Shown: positions 35,850 to 50,027 of the stretch, in pieces | Numbering within the stretch: the first letter of the stretch is position 1 | Layout of the letters: the number at the start of each line of letters is the position of its first letter | Source: Lingula anatina | Lineage: Eukaryota; Brachiopoda; Lingulata; Lingulida; Lingulidae | Reading direction: 5' to 3' | Assembly (NCBI RefSeq): GCF_001039355.2 | Contig: NW_019774236.1 | Span: 36,992 to 90,702, forward strand | Length of the DNA: 53,711 nt | Program-made: the position numbers and the translations under genes | Notes under the pieces: generated by a model | Seen by the model: only the letters and a program-made list of their open reading frames with translations | The model's database searches: none | Told to the model about the DNA's origin: nothing

Positions 35850-38800
35850 ATGGCCAGCAAGCCAGAAGGTCTGACGGATGATGAATTCCATCGGATGCAG
35901 GTAAACAACTAAATATACATATAATACTCAATATCGATAGAAATATTTAAGAATTATTTAAATAAGAGCTTACTGTTTTCATGCAGTGTATAAAATGAAT
36001 TTAATGTGCTTTTATGATAAGGACTGTTTTAAAAACCTCGTATTATAATTTTGAATTTGTTCGAATTTAAGAATGCATGTTTCAATATGTTGTCGGAATT
36101 GAGCATCGTAATTTCTTGTGTGTTATATGCTCTCAGATGTATTTAGTGCTGTACATATTTACACATCACCAGCTTTGATAACATCTGTTTGATTACGGTA
36201 GATGAAAATCATCAAGTTAGTGTAAAAGTAGGTATCACTATATCAGCCTTACCTTTTGCTTCACATAGTTGAAATCCCTTAATGGCATGTTGCGTCAAAG
36301 CTCTATATTTTATTTAAACATGCAGTCGATGTTAATTTTTGTTCTTTATTATCTTTATGCATAGCTTCAGTTGATTGAATTGAGAACAACAAACTACACT
36401 TTAGAGGACCAATGCAAGAGGAAAGACAGAGGTATTCACTTTTTCTTTAATTTTTTTTTTTTTTTTACATAATATGTAAAACGTCTCACATAGATACGAT
36501 CACCCACTTCGCAGTGGTATTAATTGATAATATTTATTTTTAAACTTCTCAGTACAATTTTACCCTACACAATTCATGAACACATTAAATGCTAAACAAA
36601 ATTCTTTCTCCAGAAAGTGTGATTGGACTTTGAGAATAACATTCCTTATTTAACATACACATTTGTTTATTACATATTAAAAGTTTTCACTTAGTATATT
36701 TTTGCAGAGACTTGGCAAACATCAAATACTTGCCCATATTTCTAGAAATCAGTAGAAAATTTAAATCTTTTAAATTTTCAATTCTTCAGAATTACAAGAA
36801 CTGAAGACCCGTGTTGCAGAACTTGACAAAGATCTACAAAAAGCCAATAAGGTAATTGTGCTCTGGATCACCTAGAAAGGGAACACCAAGGATTAGTAGG
36901 ATAAATAATCTGGGAATATGTTAAGTTTTCATGCGTAAGATCGTTCTACTTAAAGATGAATTCTAAACTATAAATGACTCTCTGGAATGAAGGTATAAAT
37001 TGATTAAAATATAAAGGATTTGTCTATACCTTAATTTTATTAATCATATTTTGATTCTTTTTTTACTTTTTTTCAGGCCATAAGTAAGAGTAAAAAGGCA
37101 AAGGTAAATGCTATTGTTTGTTAAACCAAGGAGAAAAGATAAACTAGCAACTCTTCCAATGGAAAAGCCAAGCCATAATGTATAGAATATATTAAATGAA
37201 ATAAAATGGATGCTAAAAATGAAAAGTCAGTGGGGTGACCTAAAGTTGAATTTTATATTTCTCACTTTCATCAAGTTTGTTCTTTCATTTTATCCCAGAA
37301 CATACTTATTAAAAGTTTATGAAAAGATTCTTTTTGTCTCGACACAGGAAGTAGAGCTTCTTGTTCAAGAAAATGACATTCTTCAAGGAAAACTTCACAG
37401 CCAGGAGGAAGACTTCCGGCTACAAAATACCACCCTGATGCAGGAATTGGGAATGGTCAGTTATATAAACAATAATAATATTTAATATATTATTAATAAT
37501 ATTTTTTTTCTTGTATAGTGCATTCCATTTGAACTAACCCAGTTCAATGCACTTTCAATTAAAATATAAAATTCATAAGAATTACAACACTAAAATTCAG
37601 ACTTACTTTAAAATTACCTTACTTACAATGTGAAATCATTTAGATTGCCTGTGAGTTCCAGTTACATAATGCTGCAGAGGTTCAGGATGTTGCCTTCACT
37701 TTTTTCTCTCCTTTTTTTGTGCTTGTTACAGTATAGAGTCACTTATCATAAGCACATCATGTCTTTAACTTGTAATTGTTCCATTGTAACTTTGAATGTT
37801 CCAATTTTAGTTAGTGTCAACAAATGAAAAACTGGAGAAAGAACTCCAGAGCCTCCAGGGAAATGAGGCGGAGAAAGAAAAATGTGTGAAGAGTGAAGAA
37901 GTCAGCGGGGAGGTTTTGGAGCTACAGAATGAAATCAGACGTCTTCAGGCTCAGAATGCAGCGCTGCAGAAAAATCTTATTTGTAAGTTCAGAAAGGCAC
38001 ATTTTAAGGTCTAAATTTTTCATTATTAATATATTTTTCTTTATCTATTTTTGTTGTTTTAAAATGTGATAAGCTGTCATTGATTATATTTGTAAAATAC
38101 ATGTACTGTAGCATTTTAGTCTTTGATTTTTATGGATCCTAGACTCAAAGTAAAATAAGGTATATAGCAAATAAGTTTGAAACCCTACTAATTGTAAATT
38201 ATTTTTTATTTTGTCATTTATTAGGCTTAAACTTTTTACTATGTATTTCTAGTGTATGTTTAGTAAAGCAATTTTTAGGTTTCAGTAAACCTAATAAAGG
38301 ATATAAAATGTTTTTTGTTTATTATTTTCCAGCTGACCAAGAGAAATATAAGAAAGAGATTTCAGACTTGAAGCAGTTGACTTGTCAGAGGTCAATGCAG
38401 GACGTTGACCTTGGTGACCTTGGAGACCTTGGCACTGTAAACAACACACATGATTCTTGGTAAATTGTAGTTTTCTTTCCTCCCAACTTGTTTTGTAGTA
38501 TTGAAATAATACCATGATGGGGACAAATCTTCTAGATATTCAATTTTTCAAGTTTGAAATACTATAAATACTTATTCAAATTATTGTTTTTTTTTATCAA
38601 GAGCTTGTAAAATATGTGGGTATTACCTCTATATTTCTGTGACTGTCAGTCACCATCATCAGGGAGTAAATGACTAGGGTCATTTCACCTGGAATGAGAA
38701 TATAGTAATACACATATTTTACAAGCTCTTGATAAAAAGAAAAACAATAATTTGAATTGATACATACAGAGATAATGAAACTGTTCTCTTATAAATACTT

Positions 38801-41800
38801 AGTTAGCTGAATTATATTACTGATGCAGTATTATGTCGTGGAGAGGGTTACAGGATGCAGCTCTTGGGTCAGAAAGCAGATGTTCAAGAGGTCTAAATAA
38901 CCCTCCTTTTGACTAGAAAATGTGCAATGAAAGGAACCCTTCACCTAAGTTGTTGCCTAAGGGCTTGGCTTCTTAACCAAAAGAAACAAACACAGTGTAA
39001 AAGTGTATTATATAAATCATATATATATATATATAACAATAATATAGAGATTTTATGTGATTCCAGTGATGGGTCTGTAGAAGCAGCTATAGGTGGTGAC
39101 ACTGCTGCTAGCCCCACCAATCCCCCAGGTAAGTAGAGTCAGAACTGAGAATGAGAGTTTCTGATATTTGCTTGGTAATGATTCATGTTCATGGCTTCAG
39201 GCTGTCATGTTTTGCTGCCATAAGTTTAAACTTCTTTGTGTAAAGAAACCCATTCTACTGCTATTTTAATGAAAATCCCTGGAGATAGCCTAAAACCAGA
39301 CTCATGACATACAGAGAGAGAGCATTCACATCTGTCTGTGACATTCATTGAGAGACCATTAAAAGATTACGCGGCCTTCCTTTCACTTAGGTCCGCCATA
39401 TTTAGGTCTTGGCCTTGCTAGACTTCGGCTCTTCTCGATGTGAATGCTCTCAGAGATCCCCAGGTTATTGTTCTCACTGAGATATGGAATAGTTTGGTGG
39501 TCCAATATTGCGTGTTAGACCCAAACCAGTAAATGTTTGCTATTGAGTTTCGAGTATTGAGTGTGTTGAGTGTTTGCTATTGACTTTAGATCTTTTTTGT
39601 TTTCATTTTTTTCCAGATGTCTTGCCTCAAAAGTCTGCTCCATCTGTGGATGTGGAGTCCCACAAATTAGAAGAATACATTCAAGAAAATAGCAGTGAGT
39701 TGGGATTTAAACAAAAAGCAATTGTACACGTGTGCCTAAAAACACAAATGCCCGCGCGCGCGCACACACACACACACGTTAGCAAAAAAATAATTGATTT
39801 AAATTTATAAAAATGGTCAAATGTTGGAAGTAGTTCATATTTACTACCCCCCTTCTCTCTCTGTCATTGTTCCAACATCTAAACTATTCTATTTCTCAGG
39901 TCTGAGACTAAGTTTAGACACAGAAAAAGAAGAAAACAATATGCTGAAACAACAGTTGGAAGAACTAGAGGTAAAAGTCTGAAGATTTGAAAAGTTAAAT
40001 TTTATGATAGCGTATCAACTAACTGTCCCCATCCAAAACTTGCCTAAACTTTTCTATATTATATATTGATATAAAAGATTTGGATGTACTTCTGTCATAG
40101 AGAGGATAACTATTTCTGTCAATTTTATATAAAAGTTAATGATAAGATTTTAAAAACCATGCCCTTAATAATAGGAATGGGACTTTGTTGTGATTCGTCA
40201 AAAAGATACCCTAGATTTCAAACATAAATAATTGTACAATTATTTCATCCACTAAACCCCCATAATTCTTGACCAAAATGACAGAAAAGATTAAAAATCT
40301 GGATTTTAAATTGAACTTTTTTCCTTCTGTAGAAGTCTAGGTTGGATCAGGTCAACAGTTTACAAGAAGAGGTAGACAAGGTGAGTAATGGTTGATGAAG
40401 TCTTAAAAGGAAATTCAATCAAAGTTTGATAAAAGCCTATGTCACAATGGTGAACATGGGTTATTGTTTGATGGATTTTTTTTTTCATTTTTTGAGTTTG
40501 CTTTTAGAACTGAATGAGATGATAGTATATGCATGTACATTTAATTATTTCAGATGCAAGAAAAATTAAAAAAGAAGCAAGAAAGGTATGTGTGACATGT
40601 ATTGTCAAAATGTTTTAAGGTACTGATTTTTAAATAATTACATTATATGATTTTTTCTGTTGGTAAATTGGAAAAGTATTTTATAGGAGCTTTATATGGG
40701 CAGTTTTAAAGAAATTTCTTTCATTTATTGTCTTATCAGAAATTTCTTAAATTTTCATATTCACACAATTTAGCGTTCCTGCTAAAATGTACTTTATTTC
40801 ATATTTTACAGTTTTTGTAAACTCCAGGAAGAGAAAGAGGTTCATTTCAGAGAGACAAGGTGAGGCCTTAAGTGTGCTGTAATTATACCATATGTTCCAC
40901 AAAGTTTATAGGCCAACAACACAGAGAACTTCTCACATGGGGTGATTTAGTCAAACATGATGTATTCTAGTCACTTTCTCCATATGTTTTTTCTTATTTC
41001 AAGATGTGACGACCCAAAGGAGAGAATTTAAGGTAAAATATTTTGTATATACTTGTTTCACAAATGACAATTTCTATGTTTCCAGTCAGAAGATAGATGA
41101 ACTTCAGGCCAGTAAAGAGAGAGACAACAAATACTTCAGAGATCACATTGCCAAACTCAAGGAAGAACTGGAGAAGATGAAAGAGGTAAAATATGTTACT
41201 GCCACCAAGTATCCACATGAGCTCTAGTGTATTGTAGATGCTGAACACATAAAATGATTATTTTTTCACAACAGCAGCTCAAGCAACACAAGCAGCCACA
41301 CTTAATGTAGTGGTGGACTTAACTCTTATTTCTACTGATGTTCTCAAGAACTATTTTTGATGTTTGTTGTCAAGACAACTAGAAATGATTAACCGAAGAT
41401 CCTTATTGGTTGTTCTCTTAGGTGCTAGAAGAACAAAAATCCCAATCCAGTCAAACCATAACAGAGCTGCAAGAAACAGTTTCCTCTCTTCAGAGTCAGG
41501 TATGGGAAGTGTATGTTCAGTCTTTGACCTTTGGTTTAGTCAAAGAATTAGATATTATATGGTTTTTAATTAATCAAACTATGAACAATCATGATGCATT
41601 AGTATCATCAGATTGTGATAAAACAATCTCAGCCAATTATTTTATATTTAACATGTCAGAAATTTGTCTTTTGGTAGTTTATATGCATATTTTCGTTCAG
41701 GGAAGGGCAGTGACTCATTTCCAAATGTCATTTCCTATTGAAGTCATAAATTATGTTAATTAAATACTCCCCCAAACAGGTCAATTCCTCCAGTGAGGAG

Positions 41801-42852
41801 CAGCTTCACCAGTTAGAGGCCCAGACCAGCAAGTTCCAACAGGAGATTTCAGAGCTGCAGAAATCTATAACAGCTCTACAGCAGGAGAAGGAGGATGTCT
41901 GTAAACAACTTGAGGTAAGCAGTAACAGGTAATACAGATATGCCAAAATTTGATCAAGGAGGGCAAGTGTAGAAAGTTATTAAGTTTTCATGAAAATTTT
42001 CAATCAAAGTTAAAATAACTGTGGCATGCCAATATATACAGGGAATACTTCCTTCTTTATGTCTTAACTTCATGAAGATTAAAAATTTTAGAGCACATTT
42101 GATCATATTCAAATAATTTTATTGTCAGGCATTTATTTAATTTACAAATATTTAGGAGAGTCAGAAAGAGAAAGAAACCCTGGGGCAGAAGCTTAGTGAC
42201 ACTGAGACTGAGAGAGATACCCAAAACCAGGCTCTTCAAGAGGCTAGCAAAGTAAGCTATTGAATTAGTTACTAATTAGAAACCATTTTGAGCTTAATTT
42301 TTGCAACAGTCATTAAAGATTGAAGCATAGTCTAATAATATTGACTTTTGATGGCTGATACTTTTTTGACCTTAGTTACTAGTATTGATTTACATAACAA
42401 CAAATAATTTAATAAATAATGTAGATAGCAGAGAAGAGGAAGCAGTTGTTGGATGAGCTGGCCATCAATTCACTCACTTTACCTTTAAGTCTGTTCTAAT
42501 TCCCCCTGTAGATAGCAGAGAAGAGGAAGCAGCTGCTGGATGAGTTGGCCATCAAATACCAGGCGGAGAGTGAGAAACACAGGGAGGAGGTGGGACGTCT
42601 TCAGGACAGCCACCAGGTGGAGCTGTCACAGCTAGCTACACAGTTGACAGAGGAGAAGGTGAGGAAAGTAGGATAGGGGGCAGTGGTTATCAAGAGAATA
42701 TTTCAGTTTAGTTTATACCTTTTGTGCAACAAATGGGTACAAGGAAGTGTGAGAACACAGATGCCCATTGTAGGAAACCTCGAATGAATCACTGGTGGAC
42801 AGGCGCTCACATGTACATGCATACTGGCACACACACACACACTCTCACTCTC

Positions 42853-42887
<35 letters not shown>

Positions 42888-45800
42888 CTCTCTCAAAAAA
42901 AGCAGACCTCAGGCACACATGCATTCATGTCTACACTCCCCATGGGCATGTACAAGCACAAACACACACAAACACACTTTGAAACAAAACAGGCAGTATT
43001 TTTGAAGTGATTGGAAACATTCATTATTTCATCATGATTTGATTGTTCTGATTTCCAGACTAAAGTGTCTCAACTGGAAAAGCTTAAACCTGAGGTGGAG
43101 CAGCTACGAGAGCAGGTGCAGTCCCTGGACAACACAAAAGGATGGCTGGAGCGACGGCTTCAGGAAGTAGAGGTGACTCAACTTGTTAATAAGTTCCTGG
43201 ATATAACTCAAACCTTCATTTCCTATTGACTGAAGCCATTCTAAATTGATATCATCTCTTATGAATACTTTAACTTTCTATCCTAAACTGAAAATGATGA
43301 GTAGAATTCTTTTGTTTATGTCATTAAAAAATACCATTTTTTCACAATTAAACAGGAAGAATTAGATGCAACAAAGGTCAACTATGAATCTCAGTTAGAA
43401 ACAAGCAGTCACGAGCATGCGAACACAGTAGAGAGTCTGAGGCAGAGTCAGGCAGCCATCCAGCAGGTATGTCAGTCAGTTTACTATCCCACTGTTGTAA
43501 TTATAATAGTCTGAGGCAGAGTCAAGCAGCCATCCAGCAGGTATGTCAGCCAGCTTACTATCCCACTGTTGTAATTATAATAGAAAGTTATTTTCTCAAT
43601 GGCATGGATAGCACCTAGGGGATAAGGGGAAAGTTGCTTAAATTTCCCATTTTTTACAAGCTTCATAAAGGTTTTATGTGCATTGTGTGCCTGTATAGTG
43701 TTTAAAAAAAAGAAAATTCATTCTTCTCAGGGGATAAAAAAAAATACAGTATTAAATTATATAACATTATGTTGTCAGTGTGACTGTATTATACCAACAA
43801 TTCTTTAGCCTATAGTGTGTCTTTCCATTAATAAAATGATGAAGTAAAGAGGCCTGTGCCTGTAGAGAGATGTAAAGTTGGCTGTCCTGAATACAACAAG
43901 GAGTCATTAAGACATGAACTGTGTCAACAAACTTTTCACTAGTGAATTTTGCTAGAGATATAAGTCTTCTGGATAAGTTAGAAAACCTATATATTTGGGA
44001 GTTGTATTTACGACCTCCAAAGTCATATAGAGCTGTGCGCCTTCAGCGGTTGCATTTTCTGGAATTTTATTTTAAAAATTCCACTTTCAATTCTGATTTC
44101 CTATTAAGAGCAATTTGCATGTTTTTTATGTACAGACACAGATGTGTCTGTACATATTGCCATCACCTGCGTCTGTCGTCGCCGATGCCGATGCCGATGG
44201 CGATGCCGATGCCGTCGCTGTGCACTTTCCTTGTAAACACGATAAGTGGAAGGCAGTTTTACTTTTTGGCTTTATATTTACAGAGCTGATGAATATTCAT
44301 AAAACGCAGGTCAAGTTTGAAAATCAGCATGATCGGGCCATTATTGTAGAAGTTATGCTGTTTTTTCACTTTTCAGCATATATGCAACCTTGTAAACACA
44401 TTTTAAGGAAAACCGTTAGGCCTGTTGTCATGAAACTCACAGGAGTAATCAATCTTACTAAAANGAATAGAAGAAAACACAATTTTGGGTGCTGCTGCCA
44501 TGATGACCATTATGGGAAAACCATGTTACTTATGATTGCCAAACTTTCAAAAAAGAAATACAGGACTAAAATGCAGTCTGAGTTGGAAAAGCAGTATAAG
44601 TGACTTCTTTTTCTGGAAGTTATACATTTTCAAAGTGTAAACTTGTCACATATTTTAATTACATTGGTATTACCTGTTGAGGATAATTAAAATTTGATGT
44701 TGAATTTGCAGTTTAACATAATGTATTTTTGCATCAGAATTGACAGTAGCCTATTTTGTGCATAGTTATTTCCTGTTTTTTGTCTGTACATTTGACAGCT
44801 TTGCTGCCTTGTTCACATGTTGTAGGAACTGGAGGACAAGATACAGACATTGACTGAAGAACAACAAGAGCAGAATATTTCCATTGACAATCTGAAACAG
44901 GTACATTTCTAGTTGTTGGGTTTGCTTTCATTTTATTCATTTATATTTACCTTTTTTTTTTTAGTTTGGAGGGAGGATTGATTTTTGCAATATGCATTGA
45001 TTGACACTTTGCTCGAAACTATTATAAAAGAAATAAAGCTGTTTTTGACAGATTTCAAAGGCAAAAAATTATTAGTAAAAAATTGATTCCAGTCTGTGTC
45101 ATTTACTACTTAGAGATGCATTCCAGTGTAGTTTTGTGACTAGACAAAAGATATTACAATTTTCACTTATTGATAAAACAAAACAGAAATTTATAAAGAG
45201 TTTTTAAATGATGTTTTTTTCACAGCAAATCAAGGATAAAGAGGAAGAGATGAGAATTCATGAGAAAAAGGGCGCCTCAACAGTGAGTACAGGACTGATT
45301 ACTTCACTAGCACCACCTACCAAGGAAAAGCTTAATTCTGATTATTTATTAAATAATTGATTAATTAATTGATAATTAATGGGATGCACCAAAATCTAAG
45401 TTAGTCCATTTCTGACTTGTCCTGAAAATTTTATCAAAATAGTTAATAATCTTTTGAGTGAGACTGTTAACTAACAAATCAACATGTGAATGTTGATGAT
45501 TTTTGACTATCCAGTCCTGTCACTGTTAACTCTTTATCAATTTTTCTATTCAGCTGAAAGATTTTAAAAGACAACTGCACGCAGAAAGAAAAAGGGGTGA
45601 AAAGTTACAAGAAAGGCTGCAGAAGTTAGTGTCTGAAAGTAAAGGAGGGAGACAAGGTAGGTGGATCCCCCTGTTGGCAAAGTGCAAGATTATCTCTGCG
45701 TCTTCATGCCTACTTCACCTACCAAGATACCTGATTCTTTTAACTCTGTGTTGAGGCAGCGATCTCTCAACCTTGGCCTGTCCCTGGCAATGTCTTTTAT

Positions 45801-47110
45801 TAGGGAAGAAATTATTTTTTATAGCATTTAAAGTGATGAAGTGTTCAGTAAAAAATGGGGTCTCTTGACTGCATAGATGATCATCTGCCACTGCTCTTGC
45901 TCAACAGGTGTCAGCACGGTCACCTGTGTTGCACATCCCTGTCATTAGGAAAAAAAAAACTGTTAGAAATCCATCACATTTTCCTGGTCGAAAATTGTTT
46001 AGAGAAATTTTGCCTTGTGCAAACGTCATTTAGTTATGATAATTGATAATGTGACTTTTTCTTGGTCGAATTTTACTTGTGTTGTGTGCAAGTCAATTTA
46101 TGTTAATTGCAAATGTGATTTTATTTTCTTATGAATGGAATATTATTGTACTGAACATGTAAATGTGTTGATTATTTTGTACATTTTATCTCCAAGTACT
46201 GAAGTAGTTGTTTATATTTTCAGCTGCAGAAGAGTTGTTGATGGGTAAAGATCCAGAGTCAAGACACAAAGGAGACAATGGGTGAGTGGCACTTGTTAAA
46301 ACTGGCTAATTAGTAAAGTGTATAAGCGCACATTCAGAACCAGTTGATCTGAAGACTAACTAGTCCCACTTGAAGGAGAGCCAAGTTTTAATTGCTCTGC
46401 CACTGCCGAGACAGTGTGCGTGGGAGGTATGAATCCATTGTTCAGTGCTTTTAGTACTGAATATTTGAAACATGAAAGTTAAAACTCTGGCTTAAAGATG
46501 ACAACTTGAACAAATTCTCAATTGCATCCTACTCTTGTATGGAGTTGACAAAGACTAGCCTTGTTATTTATAAATCTACTTGGATAAACCAATAAACATC
46601 AGTCCAATAATTTGAGACTCCTAAGCAGTTTTTTAGCATTGACAATTAAACACTAAGAACTAGTTGGTTCTCCTCGTAGACTCCCAGATATCCCACAACA
46701 CATTAAGCAAGTTAAATCCCAGTTAATTTGATTTTGTGGTCCAATGATGACACATTATTCACTCCAACTAGCTTAAGTGGTTCTCTGAATAATGGAGACA
46801 GAGATAAAGAGATGGCTGTTCCATTTCAGCTCAATATCTTCATGGAGTGGCATAAGTGGCAACAAGGATACGTTAAGTAATTCCAATTACAGCGCGTCTC
46901 AGGTAGGAAAATGTGTCTGTGTACAGGTCTGAAGAGGGTGCTTGAAAAACAGCCTTTACACAAGAGATGGTTGATTGATTGATTGATGTGAAGGAGAGAG
47001 AGAGAGAGAGAGAGAGCGAGCAAAAGAGACAGATTATGATTGTTTAGAATATTTATGACAGTAGTGAAGAAGGATTGAAATGACCAAGTCACGTGCACAC
47101 ACTCTAGCTG

Positions 47111-47147
<37 letters not shown>

Positions 47148-48159
47148 GAACGTGCATAGGCACATACACACACACTATGTGCATACACACACATACACTG
47201 AGTTGTGTATTAATGTTGCTGTTCCAGTCCCCAGATGAAGGCAGTGTGTCCAGTCCCATGTCCCTGACCCAGGAGAACAATGACCTGTTGTGCAGGGTGG
47301 CAGAGCTACAGCAGCAGAACTGGAACCTGCAGGAACAGGTGGGTGGGTCACAGTGTGGGTAACAGGTGGGTGGGGCGGGTCAAGCATGGGTCAAAGGCAG
47401 GTGGGTCATAGGCAGGTGGGTCATAGGTGGGTGGCTCTTAGGTAGGTGTATAACAGGTGGGTGGGCCACAGCGTGGGTAACAGATGGCTGGTTCACAGGT
47501 AGGTGTATAACATGGGTGGGTCAGAGATGGGTGGGAGGGTGGGTGACAGCATGGGTCACAGGTGTGAAGCAGGTTGGTCACATTTGGCTGGTTCATAGGA
47601 GGGTAGGCACAGTAATTGTCATAGGTTGGTCGGTCACATCATGGGTGACTGGTGGGTCACAGGTAGGTGTGTCTTAGCACTGCAGCTTTTTAACAGAAGT
47701 TGTTCACCCTCCATACTTTGATGTTTGGTCACAAAATACCTTTTTGCCTTTTTGGGGTCAGTTGGCATAATTTCATAGGTGTAATTTTTATCACAAGGGA
47801 GCATTGTCAAAGTCTCTCAACTTTGAGTAAAAAGGTTTTCCTGTGCGTTATGAATGTCACAAGTAGGTGACTTCAGTGATAGCTCACATTAGTTCCCTTT
47901 TGATAAGGTCTTACTGCACTCTGTTTTAAACGTAAGCTCATGTGGGATTTATTTCTAATCATCTTTATCTCAGTATCAAACAAGGGGACAAATCAAACCA
48001 TAAATGTTGATATTGAAGTGTATATCTTGTCCTGTGCTAGGTCAACATGCTGGAATCTAGTAACGCAGCCATGGCGGAAGACCTCATCCAGAAGACGGCT
48101 GTCATTGACCACTATGTCAAGGAAGGAAGACCAGGTAAGCAGTTAGGGTTCATTTAAAC

Positions 48160-48190
<31 letters not shown>

Positions 48191-49360
48191 GATCAAATAT
48201 TGATCAAATTTGCTTTTCTTTTTTTTCAATTTGATGAAATGAAAGTATGCTATTTTGAAAAATTCCTTTTCAACAAAATAGAGGAATAACAGACATTTTG
48301 TTAGTTATGTAAATTCTTACCAGTACTATGACATGGTTTGATTTCAGAATATGTCCACACTCCAAAAGATGAGAAACTAACACTGAACCGTGTGGTTGAC
48401 TTTGTGAAGAACAAAGGGGACGAGAACCTTAAGGAGACCAATAGAAAGCTGCAGAGGATGGTAGAGGAAACGCTGACCAAGAACATGCATTTGCAAGAGG
48501 TACGCATTTCAACAATTATTAAAAAAAAAAAAAGAAAAAATGAGGCCAAACTTTGTAAACTTTGGATAAAACAGGTTGCTGTATCACTTCATTGTGAGAG
48601 ATTGGTAACTTTAGGGCCTGGTTATTTTGTTGGAAAAGTTCTTAGAAAACTGACATATCACCAGAATGGACCCTCCACTGGGGTAGAGCTAGCAATTTTT
48701 TCCTTAGCCAAATCACTACTTTTTCATCACTTTTGTCTCCAAACAGAATCAACCTTATTTTGTTTATCCAATTTAGTCAGTTTTAGCACTTGGTTAATTT
48801 GGGGAGTGTTAGCGCACCCCTGCTGTATGTGGTATAGAAAAGTGTCTTAGGAATACACCCCAAAAATTATATATTTGCAATAATGAACACTAATTCATGA
48901 ATTTGATATAACACTGAGATAGCAGTATGTCTTTGTGCTGACAGAAAATAAATTTACAAATGTAAAAAGTGTCAAAAAAATAAAATAAAATAAAAAAATA
49001 AAAAGGAAAGGAAAAATAATAATACCCCCCCCCCCTGCCCCTCACTAGTTGCATTCCCCCAGGCAGGCATACTCAGACAAATCCAGGTAGTCTGTAACAC
49101 ATCTCTCTCCCAGAAGAATACATGCAGTCAGTGATGTGATTCTTGCTACTTAGCCAAACAGGAGTGTTTGTATACAGGGAACCAAATGCAGCATGAATGT
49201 ATAAATAGAACTCAGCCTAGAATAGCTCACTGATCTATAAATATGTACTGGGTTTGGTTTATGGTGGGTACAAAGTGATGTCACTGTCTTTTCCAAAACA
49301 GCTTTTTAAATTTTTTTTAAATATAAAATATGTACATGGTTAATAATTAGAGGGTACAGT

Positions 49361-49439
<79 letters not shown>

Positions 49440-49994
49440 AACTGTTTACTTTTTATAAAAATACACGCAGAATAATATGCACTGGCTTTGTCTTTCTTAT
49501 AACATTTTGACATTTATTATATTTATAACATACAGAGATATCATATCCACTCATTTCATGTTTGAAGCAATTTGCTGGTATGTGAATGCACGTGGAATTG
49601 TCGGTATATGTATGTCAGTTTATAGGTGATATTGTTGTGATATATGAGTCAAGAGTTGAATGCAGATTATATCGCTGCAATGTACAGATATTGTCAAATA
49701 TGTCTTCAGAAGGGCTCTGCAGACTACCCTTATCTTCAAGTTCAAAATGTGCCTGTGTCTTAATTTTCAAACCTTAGCGTCTGCACCCTCATTGGACTGT
49801 GACATTCAGTTACAGTTTTGATTGAAGTTTATTGGACCAGTCACATGTGCAGCCAGGTAGAACTGGAGGTCAAAGGTCACAGTACCCTCGGGTCTTCTTT
49901 GTAAACTAAATCCACTTTCCCTTCTATAGGGGTAGACCTATTGTCTTGGGGCTTGTTTGTCAAGTCTCTGTTTAACACACTCACATGCACGCAC

Positions 49995-50027
<33 letters not shown>

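Noticed and set aside
40994-41040. Alternative exon starting TTTCAAG before GRIPAP1 exon 14
   Set aside because: An immediate TGA in the required phase; exon 13 joins exon 14 perfectly at 41086.
44115-44603. Extra GRIPAP1 exon or nested gene
   Set aside because: Contains an N, lacks in-phase splice sites, and the flanking exons 20 and 21 already join in frame.
47366-47677. Trp/Gly-rich 103-codon protein
   Set aside because: Translation of the G-rich minisatellite.
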